This document shows positions 9,363-19,892 of a stretch of DNA of 64,000 nt, piece after piece. Location: positions 1,902,001 through 1,966,000 of the forward strand of contig NZ_JAIVFP010000001.1 in NCBI RefSeq assembly GCF_022760755.1, given 5' to 3'. The notes beneath the pieces are model-generated. The model made no database searches. It was not told where the DNA came from and saw only the letters and a list, made by a program, of their open reading frames with translations. The translations under genes and the position numbers were made by a program. The DNA is from Candidatus Rhodoblastus alkanivorans. Its GTDB lineage: Bacteria > Pseudomonadota > Alphaproteobacteria > Rhizobiales > Beijerinckiaceae. The first letter of the stretch is position 1; every line of letters begins with the position of its first letter.

Positions 9363-11441
9363 ATGGCCAAGATCATCGTCGATGGCGTCGAACTGGATGT
9401 CCCGCCGGAATATACTTTGCTCCAGGCGTGTGAAGTCGCGGGCAAGGAAATTCCGCGCTTCTGCTATCACGACCGCCTGTCGATCGCGGGCAATTGCCGG
9501 ATGTGCCTGGTCGAGGTGAAGGGCGGCCCGCCCAAGCCGACGGCCTCCTGCGCCATGTCGGTGCGCGACCTGCGCCCGGGCCCCAATGGCGAACCGCCGG
9601 TGGTGCTGACCAATTCGCCGATGGTCAAGAAGGCCCGCGAGGGCGTGATGGAGTTTCTGCTCATCAACCATCCGCTCGACTGCCCGATCTGCGATCAGGG
9701 CGGCGAATGCGACCTGCAGGACCAGGCCGTCGCCTTCGGCATGGACCGCTCGCGCTATCATGAGAGCAAGCGCGCGGTGGAGAACAAATATATCGGGCCG
9801 CTGGTCAAGACCGAGATGACCCGCTGCATCCATTGCACCCGCTGCGTCCGCTTCACCGCCGAAATCTGCGGCACGTCCGACATGGGCGCGATCGGGCGCG
9901 GCGAGGACATGGAGATCACCACTTATCTCGAACAGGCGATGACCTCCGAATTGCAGGGCAATGTCACCGACCTCTGCCCGGTTGGCGCGCTCCTGCCCAA
10001 GCCGCAGAATTTCCGCGCCCGCCCTTGGGAATATAACAAGACCGCGGGCGTGGACGTCATGGACGCGCTCGGCTCCTCGATCCGTATCGACACTCGCGGC
10101 CGCGAGGTCATGCGCATCCTGCCGCGCCCCAATGACGCGGTGAACGAGGAATGGATTTCCGACAAGGCCCGCCAGATCGTGGACGGGCTGAAGATTCAGC
10201 GCCTCGACCGGCCTTTTGTCCGCGACAACGGCAAGCTGCGTCCGGCGACCTGGGCGCAGGCCTTCGCCGCAATCGCGGCCAAGGTCAAGGCGACGGCGCC
10301 GGAGAAAATCGGTTTCATCGGCGGCGATCTGTCCTCGGTCGAGGATCTTTACGCCGCCAAGTCGCTCGCCGAATCGCTTGGCGCCAAGAATATCGACGCG
10401 CGCCAGGATGGGGCGAGGCTCGATCCCGCTAAAGGACGCGCCTCCTATCTGTTCAATGCGACCATCGAAGGCGTCGACCATGCCGACGCTCTGCTGATCG
10501 TCGGCTCGAATCCGCGCTGGGAAGCGCCGGTGCTCAACGCCCGCATCCGCCGCCGCTGGCGCCAAGGCGGTCCTCACAACTCCCATTTCCCGGTCGGCGT
10601 GATCGGTGAGAAACTCGACCTGACTTATACATATGACTATCTCGGCGCCGGGCCCGATGTCCTCGCCAAGGTCGCGCAGGGCGAGGGTTTCGGCGAAATC
10701 CTGGCCAAGGCCGAGCGGCCGCTGATTCTGGTGGGGCAGGGTGCTTTGGCGCGCGAGGACGGCGCCGCCATTCTTGCGCTCGCGGCCAGGCTCGGCGCCC
10801 CCAAAGGCGACTGGACCGGCCTCTCCATTCTCCATACCGCGGCCGCGCGGGTCGGCGCGCTTGACATCGGCTTCGTTCCGGGCGACGGCGGCCTCGACGC
10901 TTCGGCCATGGCCAAGGCGGGCGCGCTGGATCTGGTCTTCCTCGTCGGCGCCGATGAGATTTCGGTCGAGCCGGGCGCCTTCGTCGTTTATGTCGGTTCG
11001 CATGGCGACCGCGGCGCCCATCGCGCCGACGTCATCCTGCCGGGCGCGGCCTATACCGAGAAATCAGGCACTTACGTCAACACCGAAGGCCGGGTCCAGA
11101 TTTCCGACCGCGCCGCCTTCCCGCCCGGCGAAGCCCGTGAGGAATGGGCGATCTTCCGCGCTCTTTCGGCCGCGCTCGGCAAGCCGCTGCCCTTTGATTC
11201 TCTGGCGCAGCTGCGGGCGAAACTTTACGCGGCTTACCCCTGGCTCGCGCGCATCGACGCCATCGCGACCTCCGATCCCGCTTGCCTCGCGTCGCTTCCG
11301 GCCGGGACTTTGGGGCAGGGCGCCTTGGTGTCGCCGGTCTCCGATTTCTTCCTGACCAACCCGATCGCCCGCGCCTCGCGCGTCATGGCGGAATGTTCGG
11401 CCCTCGCCAAGGGCCGCCTCACCGCGCAAGCCGCGGAATAG
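9363..11441 (+). CDS. nuoG: NADH-quinone oxidoreductase subunit G
   Basis: NuoG (75 kDa) forms the electron-transfer chain from the flavin to NuoI. The 692-residue product starts with a 2Fe-2S ferredoxin domain ([15 protein letters not shown] near residue 35), then the His/Cys cluster motif [14 protein letters not shown] near 105, the 4Fe-4S motif CIHCTRC near 155 and DLCPVGAL near 205. A molybdopterin-oxidoreductase-like domain without cofactor follows. Two adjacent ATGs exist at 9360 and 9363; the second has better spacing from AGGGA. The frame is open upstream to 9222 through the repeats but is not conserved there. Confidence 0.96.
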   Translation: MAKIIVDGVELDVPPEYTLLQACEVAGKEIPRFCYHDRLSIAGNCRMCLVEVKGGPPKPTASCAMSVRDLRPGPNGEPPVVLTNSPMVKKAREGVMEFLLINHPLDCPICDQGGECDLQDQAVAFGMDRSRYHESKRAVENKYIGPLVKTEMTRCIHCTRCVRFTAEICGTSDMGAIGRGEDMEITTYLEQAMTSELQGNVTDLCPVGALLPKPQNFRARPWEYNKTAGVDVMDALGSSIRIDTRGREVMRILPRPNDAVNEEWISDKARQIVDGLKIQRLDRPFVRDNGKLRPATWAQAFAAIAAKVKATAPEKIGFIGGDLSSVEDLYAAKSLAESLGAKNIDARQDGARLDPAKGRASYLFNATIEGVDHADALLIVGSNPRWEAPVLNARIRRRWRQGGPHNSHFPVGVIGEKLDLTYTYDYLGAGPDVLAKVAQGEGFGEILAKAERPLILVGQGALAREDGAAILALAARLGAPKGDWTGLSILHTAAARVGALDIGFVPGDGGLDASAMAKAGALDLVFLVGADEISVEPGAFVVYVGSHGDRGAHRADVILPGAAYTEKSGTYVNTEGRVQISDRAAFPPGEAREEWAIFRALSAALGKPLPFDSLAQLRAKLYAAYPWLARIDAIATSDPACLASLPAGTLGQGALVSPVSDFFLTNPIARASRVMAECSALAKGRLTAQAAE

Positions 11442-11452
11442 GAGAGAAGAAC

Positions 11453-12463
11453 GTGGACCTCCTGCTCTCCATTCTCCTGATCGTCGTCAAAAGCCTCGCG
11501 CTTCTGGTGGTCGGCCTGATTCTGGTCGCCTATTACATCCTGCTCGACCGCAAAGTCTGGGCGGCGGTGCAGCTGCGGCGCGGCCCCAATGTCGTCGGAC
11601 CGTGGGGTCTCCTGCAAAGCTTCGCCGACATGTTCAAGTTCCTGTTCAAGGAGCCGATCATTCCAGACGGCGCCAACAAGGGCGTCTTCCTGATCGCGCC
11701 CCTGGTCACGGCGACCTTGTCGCTGGCGGCCTGGGCGGTGATCCCGGTCAACGACGGCTGGGCCGTCGCCAATCTCAACGTCGGCATTCTTTATATTTTC
11801 GCCATCTCGTCGCTCGGCGTTTACGGCATCATCATGGGCGGCTGGGCGTCCAACTCGAAATATCCCTTCCTCGCGGCTCTGCGCTCCGCCGCGCAAATGG
11901 TGTCCTACGAAGTCTCGATCGGCTTCGTCATCATCACCGTACTGCTCTGCGTCGGCTCGCTCAATCTCACCGACATCGTTCGCGCCCAGGACACCCGTTT
12001 AGGCCTGTTCGGCTGGTACTGGCTGCCGCTCTTCCCGATGTTCGTGATCTTCTTCGTTTCGGCGCTCGCCGAGACCAACCGCCCGCCCTTCGATCTGGTG
12101 GAAGCGGAATCGGAGTTGGTCGCGGGCTTCATGGTTGAATATTCGGCGAGCCAATATCTACTGTTCATGCTCGGCGAATATGTCGCCATCGTCACCATGT
12201 GCGCACTGATGACGATTCTGTTCTTCGGCGGCTGGCTGCCGCCGGTGAACATCCCGCCCTTCACCTGGATTCCGGGCGTGATCTGGTTCGTGCTCAAGCT
12301 GACCTGGTTCTTCTTCATGTTCGCCATGGTCAAGGCTTTCGTGCCGCGCTACCGTTACGACCAGCTGATGCGTCTGGGCTGGAAGGTCTTTTTGCCGATT
12401 TCGCTCGCCTCGGTGGTCGTCGTTGCCGGGGTGCTTGAATTCATCGGCAAAGTCGCCCACTGA
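11453..12463 (+). CDS. nuoH: NADH-quinone oxidoreductase subunit H
   Basis: NuoH (ND1) is the membrane subunit that forms the entrance of the quinone chamber. The 336-residue protein has about eight transmembrane helices. It shows the signatures [15 protein letters not shown] near residue 25 and the acidic cytoplasmic loop [18 protein letters not shown] near 210. A GTG start at 11453 is preferred: GGAGAGAAGAAC precedes it by the right distance and the first helix begins directly after it. Longer readings run back into nuoG. Confidence 0.96.
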   Translation: MDLLLSILLIVVKSLALLVVGLILVAYYILLDRKVWAAVQLRRGPNVVGPWGLLQSFADMFKFLFKEPIIPDGANKGVFLIAPLVTATLSLAAWAVIPVNDGWAVANLNVGILYIFAISSLGVYGIIMGGWASNSKYPFLAALRSAAQMVSYEVSIGFVIITVLLCVGSLNLTDIVRAQDTRLGLFGWYWLPLFPMFVIFFVSALAETNRPPFDLVEAESELVAGFMVEYSASQYLLFMLGEYVAIVTMCALMTILFFGGWLPPVNIPPFTWIPGVIWFVLKLTWFFFMFAMVKAFVPRYRYDQLMRLGWKVFLPISLASVVVVAGVLEFIGKVAH

Positions 12464-12472
12464 GGACATGCC

Positions 12473-12961
12473 ATGCAGATCGTTTCCTCCGCCAAGGCCC
12501 TGCTCCTCAAGGAATTCGTCGCCGCCTTCTTCCTGTCCTTCCGCTATCTCCTGAAGCCGAAGGCGACGCTGAACTATCCGCATGAGAAGAACCCGCAGTC
12601 ACCGCGCTACCGCGGCGAACATGCGCTCCGCCGCTATCCCAACGGCGAGGAGCGCTGCATCGCCTGCAAATTATGCGAGGCCATCTGTCCGGCGCAGGCC
12701 ATCACCATCGAGGCCGCGCCGCGCGGCAATGACGGCACGCGACGCACCACCCGCTATGACATCGACATGACGAAATGCATCTATTGCGGCTTCTGCCAGG
12801 AAGCCTGTCCGGTCGATGCGATCGTCGAGGGGCCGAATTCGGAATTCGCGACCGAAACCCGCGAGGAATTGTTCTTCGACAAGCAACGACTGCTCGACAA
12901 TGGCGCGATCTGGGAGCGCGAAATCGCTCGCAACATCGCCGCCGACGCCCCCTATCGCTGA
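12473..12961 (+). CDS. nuoI: NADH-quinone oxidoreductase subunit I
   Basis: NuoI (23 kDa, TYKY) carries two 4Fe-4S clusters, N6a and N6b, passing electrons to NuoB. The 162-residue product has the two ferredoxin motifs [12 protein letters not shown] (near residue 62) and [12 protein letters not shown] (near 102), and an amphipathic N-terminal helix that lies on the membrane. It ends with TGA just before a hairpin and a 167-base spacer, the longest in the nuo operon. Confidence 0.97.
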   Translation: MQIVSSAKALLLKEFVAAFFLSFRYLLKPKATLNYPHEKNPQSPRYRGEHALRRYPNGEERCIACKLCEAICPAQAITIEAAPRGNDGTRRTTRYDIDMTKCIYCGFCQEACPVDAIVEGPNSEFATETREELFFDKQRLLDNGAIWEREIARNIAADAPYR

Positions 12962-12983
12962 AGGCAGGGCGCCCGCCCTGCCT
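12962..12983 (+). repeat. hairpin directly after nuoI
   Basis: A 9-bp stem (12962-12970 with 12975-12983) has a 4-base loop and begins at the nuoI stop. No T tract follows, so it is more likely a processing or mRNA-stability element than a terminator. Confidence 0.6.
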
Positions 12984-13030
12984 AAAGCTCAACTTTACCT
13001 CGCGCCGACTCACGGTTAAGCAGCGTCGGC

Positions 13031-13078
13031 GAGAGCATGGTCCCGATAAGTGGAATCCGGTTTTCGGGATCAAGGTCA
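13031..13078 (+). repeat. degenerate Rhizobiales dispersed palindrome
   Basis: The sequence from GAGCATGGTCCCGATAAGTGG to GGTTTTCGGGATCAAGGTC is a recognisable diverged copy of a short palindromic repeat that I know as widely scattered in Hyphomicrobiales genomes (GATC-CCGAAAAGTGG-AACCGGTTTTCGG type). It fills the nuoI-nuoJ spacer. The identification is from memory of the family. Confidence 0.6.
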
Positions 13079-13128
13079 AAAACGAGAGCAAACGATCAAG
13101 GCCCGCTCGCCGGGCGCACAGGTGGACC

Positions 13129-13731
13129 ATGACGCTTGCCACGGCTTTCTTCTATCTGTTCTCGATCGTCATGATCGCATCCGCCGTCATGGTCATCGCG
13201 GCGCGCAACCCCGTTCATTCGGTGCTGTTCCTGATCCTCGCCTTCGTCAATGCGGCGGGGCTGTTCCTGCTCACCGGCGCGGAATTTCTGGCGATGATCC
13301 TCGTCGTCGTCTATGTCGGCGCTGTGGCGGTGCTCTTCCTGTTCGTCGTGATGATGCTCGATGTCGATTTCGCCGAGCTGAAACAGGGTTTTCTGCAATA
13401 TTTGCCCATCGGCATGCTGGTCGGCCTGATTGTGCTCGTCGAGCTGATTACGGTGATCGGCGCCTGGTCGGTCGCGCCGCAGGCCGTGCTCGCGACGCCG
13501 ACGCCGGGAAATCTGACCAACACCGCGGCGCTCGGCCAGGTGCTCTACACGCAATATGTCTATCTGTTCGAGGCCGCCGGCTTCGTCCTGCTCACCGCGA
13601 TGATCGGCGCCATCGTCCTGACCCTGCACCATCGGTCGAACGTCCGCCGCCAGAACATTGCGGAGCAGAACGCGCGCACCCGCGCCTCGGCCATCGAAGT
13701 TAAGAAAGTCCCGTCGCGGGCGGGCGTTTGA
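13129..13731 (+). CDS. nuoJ: NADH-quinone oxidoreductase subunit J
   Basis: NuoJ (ND6) is a five-helix membrane subunit whose third helix changes conformation during turnover. The 200-residue protein has transmembrane segments over residues 5-165 and the motif [21 protein letters not shown], which forms the key pi-bulge helix. ATG 13129 fits the family start; the frame stays open upstream through the repeat spacer without conservation. Confidence 0.96.
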   Translation: MTLATAFFYLFSIVMIASAVMVIAARNPVHSVLFLILAFVNAAGLFLLTGAEFLAMILVVVYVGAVAVLFLFVVMMLDVDFAELKQGFLQYLPIGMLVGLIVLVELITVIGAWSVAPQAVLATPTPGNLTNTAALGQVLYTQYVYLFEAAGFVLLTAMIGAIVLTLHHRSNVRRQNIAEQNARTRASAIEVKKVPSRAGV

Positions 13732-13741
13732 GGAGCGCGCA

Positions 13742-14050
13742 ATGGTCATCGGTCTCGAACATTATCTGATCGTCGCCGCGATCCTGTTCACCCTGGGCGT
13801 CGCCGGCATCATCCTCAACCGCAAGAATATCATCATCATCCTGATGTCGGTCGAGCTGATCCTGCTCTCGGTGAACCTCAATCTGGTCGCCTTTTCCGCC
13901 CATCTCCACGATCTGACGGGGCAGATCTTCGCTCTGTTCATCCTCACCGTGGCAGCCGCCGAGGCCGCGATCGGCCTCGCCATCCTCGTCACCTATTTCC
14001 GCAACCGCGGCACGATCGCGGTCGAAGACATCAACATGATGAAGGGCTGA
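13742..14050 (+). CDS. nuoK: NADH-quinone oxidoreductase subunit K
   Basis: NuoK (ND4L) is a three-helix proton-channel subunit. The 102-residue protein carries the conserved glutamates within [11 protein letters not shown] and [10 protein letters not shown] and ends [12 protein letters not shown] 13742 follows GAGGAGCGC, a good ribosome binding site just after the nuoJ stop. Confidence 0.97.
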   Translation: MVIGLEHYLIVAAILFTLGVAGIILNRKNIIIILMSVELILLSVNLNLVAFSAHLHDLTGQIFALFILTVAAAEAAIGLAILVTYFRNRGTIAVEDINMMKG

Positions 14051-14054
14051 AAGC

Positions 14055-16079
14055 ATGTATTCGGCAATCGTCTTTCTCCCCCTTCTCGGATTCCTGATCG
14101 CCGGCCTGTTCGGCCGCCGGATCGGCGACCGCCCGTCCGAAATCGTCACCACCACCTTTCTGTTCATTTCCCTCCTTCTGTCCTGGATCGTGTTCTTCCG
14201 TGTCGGCTTTTCCGGCGCTCCCTTTTCCGCGCCGGTGCTCGGCAACTGGATGACCTCGGGCGATCTCAAGATCGACTGGGCCTTGCGCGTCGATACTTTG
14301 ACCGCGGTGATGCTGGTGGTGGTGACGACGGTCTCCGCGCTCGTCCATCTCTATTCGATCGGCTATATGCACGAGGACCCGTCTCGGCCTCGCTTCTTCG
14401 CCTATCTGTCGCTGTTCACCTTCGCCATGCTGATGCTGGTGACCGCCGACAATCTTGCCCAGATGTTCTTCGGCTGGGAAGGCGTCGGCCTCGCCTCCTA
14501 TCTGTTGATCGGCTTCTGGTACGAAAAGCCTTCGGCCAACGCCGCCGCGATGAAAGCCTTCGTGGTCAACCGCGTCGGCGATTTCGGCTTCGCCCTCGGC
14601 ATTTTCCTGGTTTTCATGCTGACGAAGTCGATCAGCTTCGATGTGATTTTCGCCGCCGCCCCGGGCCTCGCCCACAAGACGATCCATATTTTCGGCTCCA
14701 ACTGGGATGCGATGACGCTCACCTGCCTGCTGCTTTTCATGGGCGCGATGGGCAAGTCGGCGCAGTTCCTGCTCCACACCTGGCTGCCTGACGCCATGGA
14801 AGGCCCGACGCCGGTTTCCGCCCTCATCCATGCCGCGACCATGGTCACCGCCGGCGTGTTCATGGTGGCGCGCCTGTCGCCCTTGTTCGAGCAATCCTCG
14901 ACCGCGCTCGCCGTCGTCACCGTGATCGGCGCAACCACCGCCTTTTTCGCCGCGACGATCGGCCTGGTGCAGAACGACATCAAGCGCGTGATTGCTTATT
15001 CGACCTGTTCGCAGCTCGGCTATATGTTCGTCGGCTTGGGGGTAGGGGGCTATTCGCTCGGCATTTTCCACCTTTTCACCCACGCCTTCTTCAAGGCCCT
15101 GCTGTTCCTCGGCGCCGGTTCGGTCATCCACGCGATGCATCACGAGCAGGACATGCGCAAGATGGGCGGTCTGGCCAAGAAAATCCCGATCACCTTCTGG
15201 TGCATGACCGCCGGCACTTTGGCCCTGACCGGCTTCCCGCTGACCGCCGGCTATTTCTCCAAGGACGCGATCATCGAGGCGGCCTATGCCGCGGGCCTGC
15301 ACAGCCAGGCCGCGACCTATGGCTATGTGCTGACGGTTGTGGCGGCGGGATTGACCTCGTTCTACAGCTGGCGCCTGGTGTTCATGACTTTCTTTGGCAA
15401 GCCGCGCTGGGCGGAAGCGGTTCACGGCGACGCGCACGGGCATGACGATCACGCGCACGCCGACCAAGGCCACGACGATCATGGCCACGACGATCACGGC
15501 CATCACGCGCTCGATCCGCATGAATCGCCCAATACGATGCTGATCCCGCTCTATGTTCTGTCGTTCGGCGCGATTTTCGCCGGCATGATCTTCAAGGGCG
15601 CCTTCATCGGCGAAGATATGACCGGGTTCTGGCGAGGCTCGCTGTTCTTCGGCCCGCACAATCACATCATGCATGCGATGGAGGAGATCCCGAAACTGGC
15701 GGGGCTGCTGCCCTCGCTGCTGATGGTGCTCGGCTTCGTCATCGCCTATTATTTCTATATCGTCTCGCCGGAAACGCCGGTCCGTCTCGCCGAGCGCTTC
15801 CAGCCGCTGTACCAGTTCCTGCTCAACAAATGGTACTTCGACGAGCTTTATGACTTCCTCTTCGTCCGTCCGGCCTTCTGGCTCGGCCGGCTGTTCTGGA
15901 AGGGCGGCGACGGCGCGATCATCGACCGGCTCGGCCCGGACGGGATTGCCGCGCGCGTGCTCGACGGTTCCGGCTGGGTGGCGCGGCTGCAGACCGGCTA
16001 CATCTACAATTACGCCTTCGCCATGCTGATTGGCCTCGCGGCGATCATCACCTATTATTTGGTCTACGGGGCGCGCTGA
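14055..16079 (+). CDS. nuoL: NADH-quinone oxidoreductase subunit L (with His/Asp-rich insert)
   Basis: NuoL (ND5) is the distal antiporter-like proton pump subunit with a long lateral helix at its C-terminus. The 674-residue protein shows the signature [19 protein letters not shown] near residue 140, the channel Lys region [35 protein letters not shown] near 230-265, and the lateral-helix end near 560-674. Residues about 457-489 form an extramembrane loop with 12 His and 9 Asp in 33 positions. It starts 4 bases after nuoK, and its stop overlaps the nuoM start (TGATG). Confidence 0.97.
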   Translation: MYSAIVFLPLLGFLIAGLFGRRIGDRPSEIVTTTFLFISLLLSWIVFFRVGFSGAPFSAPVLGNWMTSGDLKIDWALRVDTLTAVMLVVVTTVSALVHLYSIGYMHEDPSRPRFFAYLSLFTFAMLMLVTADNLAQMFFGWEGVGLASYLLIGFWYEKPSANAAAMKAFVVNRVGDFGFALGIFLVFMLTKSISFDVIFAAAPGLAHKTIHIFGSNWDAMTLTCLLLFMGAMGKSAQFLLHTWLPDAMEGPTPVSALIHAATMVTAGVFMVARLSPLFEQSSTALAVVTVIGATTAFFAATIGLVQNDIKRVIAYSTCSQLGYMFVGLGVGGYSLGIFHLFTHAFFKALLFLGAGSVIHAMHHEQDMRKMGGLAKKIPITFWCMTAGTLALTGFPLTAGYFSKDAIIEAAYAAGLHSQAATYGYVLTVVAAGLTSFYSWRLVFMTFFGKPRWAEAVHGDAHGHDDHAHADQGHDDHGHDDHGHHALDPHESPNTMLIPLYVLSFGAIFAGMIFKGAFIGEDMTGFWRGSLFFGPHNHIMHAMEEIPKLAGLLPSLLMVLGFVIAYYFYIVSPETPVRLAERFQPLYQFLLNKWYFDELYDFLFVRPAFWLGRLFWKGGDGAIIDRLGPDGIAARVLDGSGWVARLQTGYIYNYAFAMLIGLAAIITYYLVYGAR

Positions 16080-17590
16080 TGTTTGGTTTTGGCATTCTCT
16101 CCTGGCTGACCTTCCTTCCTCTGGTCGGCGCCGCGCTCATTCTGCTGGTCCCCGGCGAAACCGATGCGGGCAAGAACAATATCCGCTGGATCGCGCTGTG
16201 GACGACCCTCGTCGTCTTCGCTCTGTCGCTTTATGCCTGGAGCAAATTCGTTCCCGGCGTCGCGGACTTCCAGTTCGTCGAGCAGAAAAGCTGGTTCGGC
16301 TCGGGGCTCAACTACAAGATGGGCGTGGATGGCATCAGCTTTCCCTTCGTGGTGCTGACCGCCTTCCTGATGCCGTTCTGTATCGCGGCCTCCTGGTCGT
16401 CGATCCAGAACCGGGTCAAGGAATATTTCATCGCCTTCCTGGTGCTGGAAACGCTGATGATCGGCGTGTTCTGCGCGCTCGATATCGTGCTGTTCTATCT
16501 GTTCTTCGAGGGCGGCCTCATCCCGATGTTCCTCATCATCGGCGTGTGGGGCGGCAAGCGCCGCATCTATGCGGCCTTCAAATTCTTTCTCTATACGCTG
16601 GTCGGCTCGCTGCTGATGCTGATCGCAATTCTTGCGATGTACGCCCAGACGCATACGACCGACATCACCGCCTTGCTGCACGCCAAGTTCGATCCGAGCA
16701 TGCAGAAATATCTGTGGCTCGCCTTCTTCGCGTCTTTCGCGGTGAAAATGCCGATGTGGCCGGTCCACACCTGGCTGCCCGACGCCCATGTCGAGGCGCC
16801 GACGGCGGGCTCGGTGATCCTGGCGGGCATCCTGCTGAAGATGGGCGGTTACGGCTTCATCCGCTTCTCACTGCCGATGTTCCCCGACGCCTCGCATTAT
16901 TTCGCGCCGCTGGTCTTCGCTCTGTCGGTCATCGCGATCATCTATACATCGCTGGTCGCTCTGGTGCAGGAGGACATCAAGAAGCTCATCGCCTATTCCT
17001 CGGTGGCGCATATGGGCTTCGTCACCATGGGCCTGTTCGCCATGACCCAGCAGGCGGTCCAGGGCGCGGTGTTCCTGATGGTCTCGCACGGCCTGGTCTC
17101 GGGCGCGCTCTTCCTCTGCGTCGGCGTGGTCTATGACCGGATGCACACCCGTGAAATCTCGGCCTATGGCGGCATTGTCGAGCGCATGCCGCTCTATGGC
17201 GCGATCTTCATGGTCTTCACCATGGCCAATGTCGGCCTGCCGGGCACTTCGGGCTTCGTCGGCGAATTCCTGTCGCTGCTCGGCACGTTCCAGACCAATA
17301 GCTGGGTCGCCTTCTTCGCCACCACTGGCGTGATCCTCTCGGCGGCCTATGCGCTTTACCTTTACTGGCGGGTCATCTTCGGCAAACTGGAGAAGCCCAG
17401 CCTCATGAGCCTGAAGGATCTGAACCCGCGCGAAATGGCGGTTCTGACGCCGCTCGTCCTGCTGACGATCTATTACGGCGTCCATCCCGGCCCGATCCTC
17501 GACGCCTGCTCCGGCTCGGTCGCCGAATTGGTCAAGGGCTATCATTCGGCGCTGGCGCTGACCAAGACCGCCGCCCTCACGCTGCCTTGA
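16079..17590 (+). CDS. nuoM: NADH-quinone oxidoreductase subunit M
   Basis: NuoM (ND4) is an antiporter-like proton-pumping subunit with about 14 helices. The 503-residue protein shows [17 protein letters not shown] near residue 145 with the conserved Glu, and [37 protein letters not shown] near 225-260 with the channel lysines. The ATG overlaps the nuoL TGA by one base, so translation is coupled. Confidence 0.97.
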   Translation: MFGFGILSWLTFLPLVGAALILLVPGETDAGKNNIRWIALWTTLVVFALSLYAWSKFVPGVADFQFVEQKSWFGSGLNYKMGVDGISFPFVVLTAFLMPFCIAASWSSIQNRVKEYFIAFLVLETLMIGVFCALDIVLFYLFFEGGLIPMFLIIGVWGGKRRIYAAFKFFLYTLVGSLLMLIAILAMYAQTHTTDITALLHAKFDPSMQKYLWLAFFASFAVKMPMWPVHTWLPDAHVEAPTAGSVILAGILLKMGGYGFIRFSLPMFPDASHYFAPLVFALSVIAIIYTSLVALVQEDIKKLIAYSSVAHMGFVTMGLFAMTQQAVQGAVFLMVSHGLVSGALFLCVGVVYDRMHTREISAYGGIVERMPLYGAIFMVFTMANVGLPGTSGFVGEFLSLLGTFQTNSWVAFFATTGVILSAAYALYLYWRVIFGKLEKPSLMSLKDLNPREMAVLTPLVLLTIYYGVHPGPILDACSGSVAELVKGYHSALALTKTAALTLP

Positions 17591-17600
17591 GAGACGTTCC

Positions 17601-19034
17601 ATGAATTCGCTCAGTCTTGAACTCGCTCATGCGCTCCCCGAAATGATTTTGGCGGTCGGCGCGATCGTCATGGTGCTGGTCGGCGCCATTCGCGGCAAGG
17701 ATGACGACGGTCCGATGTCCGAACTGGCGGTCGTCGCGCTTGGCGCGGCTCTGGTCACCATCCTGCTCGGCCACCGCGAAGCCGGTGTCGTCTTCAACGG
17801 CGCCTTCATCGACGACGGCTTCGGCGATTTCATGAAGGCCTTGTCGCTGACGGGGTCGATCGTCGTCCTGCTGATGGCGGGTGATTTCCTGCGCGGCGCG
17901 GGGGTGAACAAGTTCGAATTCCCGATTCTCATTGTCCTCGCCACCCTCGGCATGCTGATGCTGATCTCGGCCAATGGCCTGATCGCGCTCTATCTCGGCC
18001 TGGAGCTGATGTCGCTGTCGCTCTATGTCGTCGCCGCCATCAGCCGCGACGACGCCCGCGCCTCGGAAGCCGGCCTCAAATATTTCGTCCTCGGCGCCTT
18101 GTCGTCCGGCATGCTGCTTTATGGCGCCTCGCTGCTCTATGGCTTCGCCGGAACGGTGTCCTTCGCCGGCATCGCCTCCGCGATCGGCGGCCATCCCAAT
18201 ACCGGCGTGATCTTCGGCCTGGTGTTCCTGTTCGCCGGCCTCGCCTTCAAAATGTCGGTCGTTCCCTTCCATATGTGGACGCCGGACGTCTATGAGGGCG
18301 CGCCGACCCCGGTCACCGCCTTTTTCGCTTCGGCTCCGAAAATGGCCGCCGTCGCCATTACGGTTCGCGTCATCATGACCGCCTTTCCCGGCGCGGTCGC
18401 CCAATGGCAGCAGATCATCGTGTTCCTGGCTCTGGCCTCGATGGCGCTCGGCTCCTTCGCGGCGATCGTCCAGACCAATATCAAGCGCCTGATGGCCTAT
18501 TCCTCGATCGGCCACATGGGTTTCGCTTTGGTCGGCCTCGCCGCCGGCACCGAGGCGGGCGCGCGGGGCGTCGCCATCTATATGGCGATCTATCTCGTCA
18601 TGACGCTCGGGACCTTCGCCGCCATCCTTTCGATGCGGGTCAACGGCAAGCCGGTCGAGAAGATCGCCGATCTTTCCGGTCTTTCGCGCACCAATCCGAC
18701 CATGGCCTTTTTCCTCGCCATGCTGATGTTCTCGCTCGCCGGCGTGCCGCCGCTCGCGGGCTTCTTCGCCAAATTCTATGTCTTCATGGCGGCGGTCGAG
18801 GCCAAGCTCTACTGGCTGGCGGTGATCGGCATCCTGACCAGCGCGGTCTCGGCCTATTATTATCTGCGTATCGTCAAGATCATGTATTTCGACGAGCCAG
18901 AGTCGGCCTTCGACCGTCCGAGCATGACCCAGCGCGCGGTTCTGGCCGTGTCGTCGCTGGCCATGCTGCTGTTCTGGATATTCCCGGCGCCCCTGGTCGA
19001 CGCCGCCGCCGCCGCCGCGCATTCCCTGTTCTAA
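17601..19034 (+). CDS. nuoN: NADH-quinone oxidoreductase subunit N
   Basis: NuoN (ND2) is the third antiporter-like subunit of complex I. The 477-residue protein has about 14 transmembrane helices, the motif YLGLELMSLSLYVVAA near residue 133, and the channel segment AFKMSVVPFHMWTPDVYEGAPTPVTAFF near 215-240. It is the last nuo gene, 10 bases after nuoM, and birA follows directly. Confidence 0.97.
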   Translation: MNSLSLELAHALPEMILAVGAIVMVLVGAIRGKDDDGPMSELAVVALGAALVTILLGHREAGVVFNGAFIDDGFGDFMKALSLTGSIVVLLMAGDFLRGAGVNKFEFPILIVLATLGMLMLISANGLIALYLGLELMSLSLYVVAAISRDDARASEAGLKYFVLGALSSGMLLYGASLLYGFAGTVSFAGIASAIGGHPNTGVIFGLVFLFAGLAFKMSVVPFHMWTPDVYEGAPTPVTAFFASAPKMAAVAITVRVIMTAFPGAVAQWQQIIVFLALASMALGSFAAIVQTNIKRLMAYSSIGHMGFALVGLAAGTEAGARGVAIYMAIYLVMTLGTFAAILSMRVNGKPVEKIADLSGLSRTNPTMAFFLAMLMFSLAGVPPLAGFFAKFYVFMAAVEAKLYWLAVIGILTSAVSAYYYLRIVKIMYFDEPESAFDRPSMTQRAVLAVSSLAMLLFWIFPAPLVDAAAAAAHSLF

Positions 19035-19083
19035 GGCCTTGTCTGGCGCGGGCGAGGGGCGGTCGGCCAAGCGCGACCCCGGC

Positions 19084-19869
19084 GTGAAGGATTTTTACTG
19101 CGCCGTGGGGCCACAGGCGGCGCGCGCCGGCTACAGGCTGGAGGTCTTTACATCGCTCGCATCCACCAATGACGAGGCGATGAGCAGGATCGCCGCGGGC
19201 GATCCCGGACGGCTGTGGATCGTCGCCGCGACCCAGACCAGGGGCAGGGGGCGGATGGGCCGGGTGTGGAACTCTCCGCCCGGCAATCTTTACGCCAGCC
19301 TGCTGCTGGTCGATCCGGCGCCGCCGGCGCGGCTTGCCGAAATCGGCTTCGTCGCCGGGGTGGCGCTGATCGACGCCTTGCGGGTCCTCGCCGGGCCCGG
19401 GCCGGCGATCCTCCTGAAATGGCCGAACGACGCTCTGGGCGACGGCGCCAAATTGTCGGGTCTGCTGCTCGAAGGCGCGAGTCTGCGCAACGGCCAGTTC
19501 GCCTGCGTGGTCGGCGTCGGCGTGAATTGTCAGTCTTCTCCGGTCGACGCGCCCTATCCGACGGCGAGCCTGCGCAGCCTCGGCGCGGCCTCGTTCGATC
19601 GCGGCGCCCTGTTCGCCGAATTATCGGAAAGATTCGCTCATTGGCTCGAGGTCTGGTCGCGGGGCGCGAATTTCTCCGCGATCCGCGCCGCCTGGCTCGC
19701 TCGCGCGGGCGGGCTGGGCGAGAGAGCGCAAGTGACGCGCAACGGCGAGAAACTGGAAGGAATCTTCCGCGGCATTGACGCGCAAGGGCGCATGCTGTTG
19801 GAAAAGGCAGGCGGAGCAGTTGAGACGATTGAGGCGGGTGATGTGGCGTTCGATCCACGGCGCGCGTGA
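19084..19869 (+). CDS. birA: biotin-[acetyl-CoA-carboxylase] ligase
   Basis: BirA activates biotin with ATP and transfers it to biotin carboxyl carrier protein. The core shows STNDEAM near residue 20, TQTRGRGRMGRVWNSPPGNLYAS (biotinyl-AMP loop), LKWPNDAL and GVGVNC, followed by a small C-terminal domain. There is no N-terminal DNA-binding domain, so this is a ligase without repressor function, about 261 residues long. The start is uncertain. GTG 19084 gives the usual short N-terminus; a TTG at 19039 five bases after nuoN would add 15 residues. It overlaps the rnj reading frame region and is probably co-transcribed with nuoN. Confidence 0.9.
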   Translation: MKDFYCAVGPQAARAGYRLEVFTSLASTNDEAMSRIAAGDPGRLWIVAATQTRGRGRMGRVWNSPPGNLYASLLLVDPAPPARLAEIGFVAGVALIDALRVLAGPGPAILLKWPNDALGDGAKLSGLLLEGASLRNGQFACVVGVGVNCQSSPVDAPYPTASLRSLGAASFDRGALFAELSERFAHWLEVWSRGANFSAIRAAWLARAGGLGERAQVTRNGEKLEGIFRGIDAQGRMLLEKAGGAVETIEAGDVAFDPRRA

Positions 19870-19892
19870 AGGCGGGTCCTCGAAGGCGGGAA

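Noticed and set aside
9249-11021. 590-codon open frame antisense to nuoG
   Set aside because: Shadow of a well-supported gene; no family features and no ribosome binding site.
12962-12983. Terminator splitting the nuo operon after nuoI
   Set aside because: The stem is good but no T run follows, and nuoJ-nuoN clearly belong to the same operon.
15420-15522. His-rich stretch of nuoL as a frameshift artefact
   Set aside because: The frame stays open on both sides and the downstream helices match NuoL, so the insert is real coding sequence.
14031-15674. 547-codon open frame antisense to nuoL
   Set aside because: High GC keeps opposite frames open. The translation is His/Arg/Glu-rich without any domain, and nuoL itself is certain.
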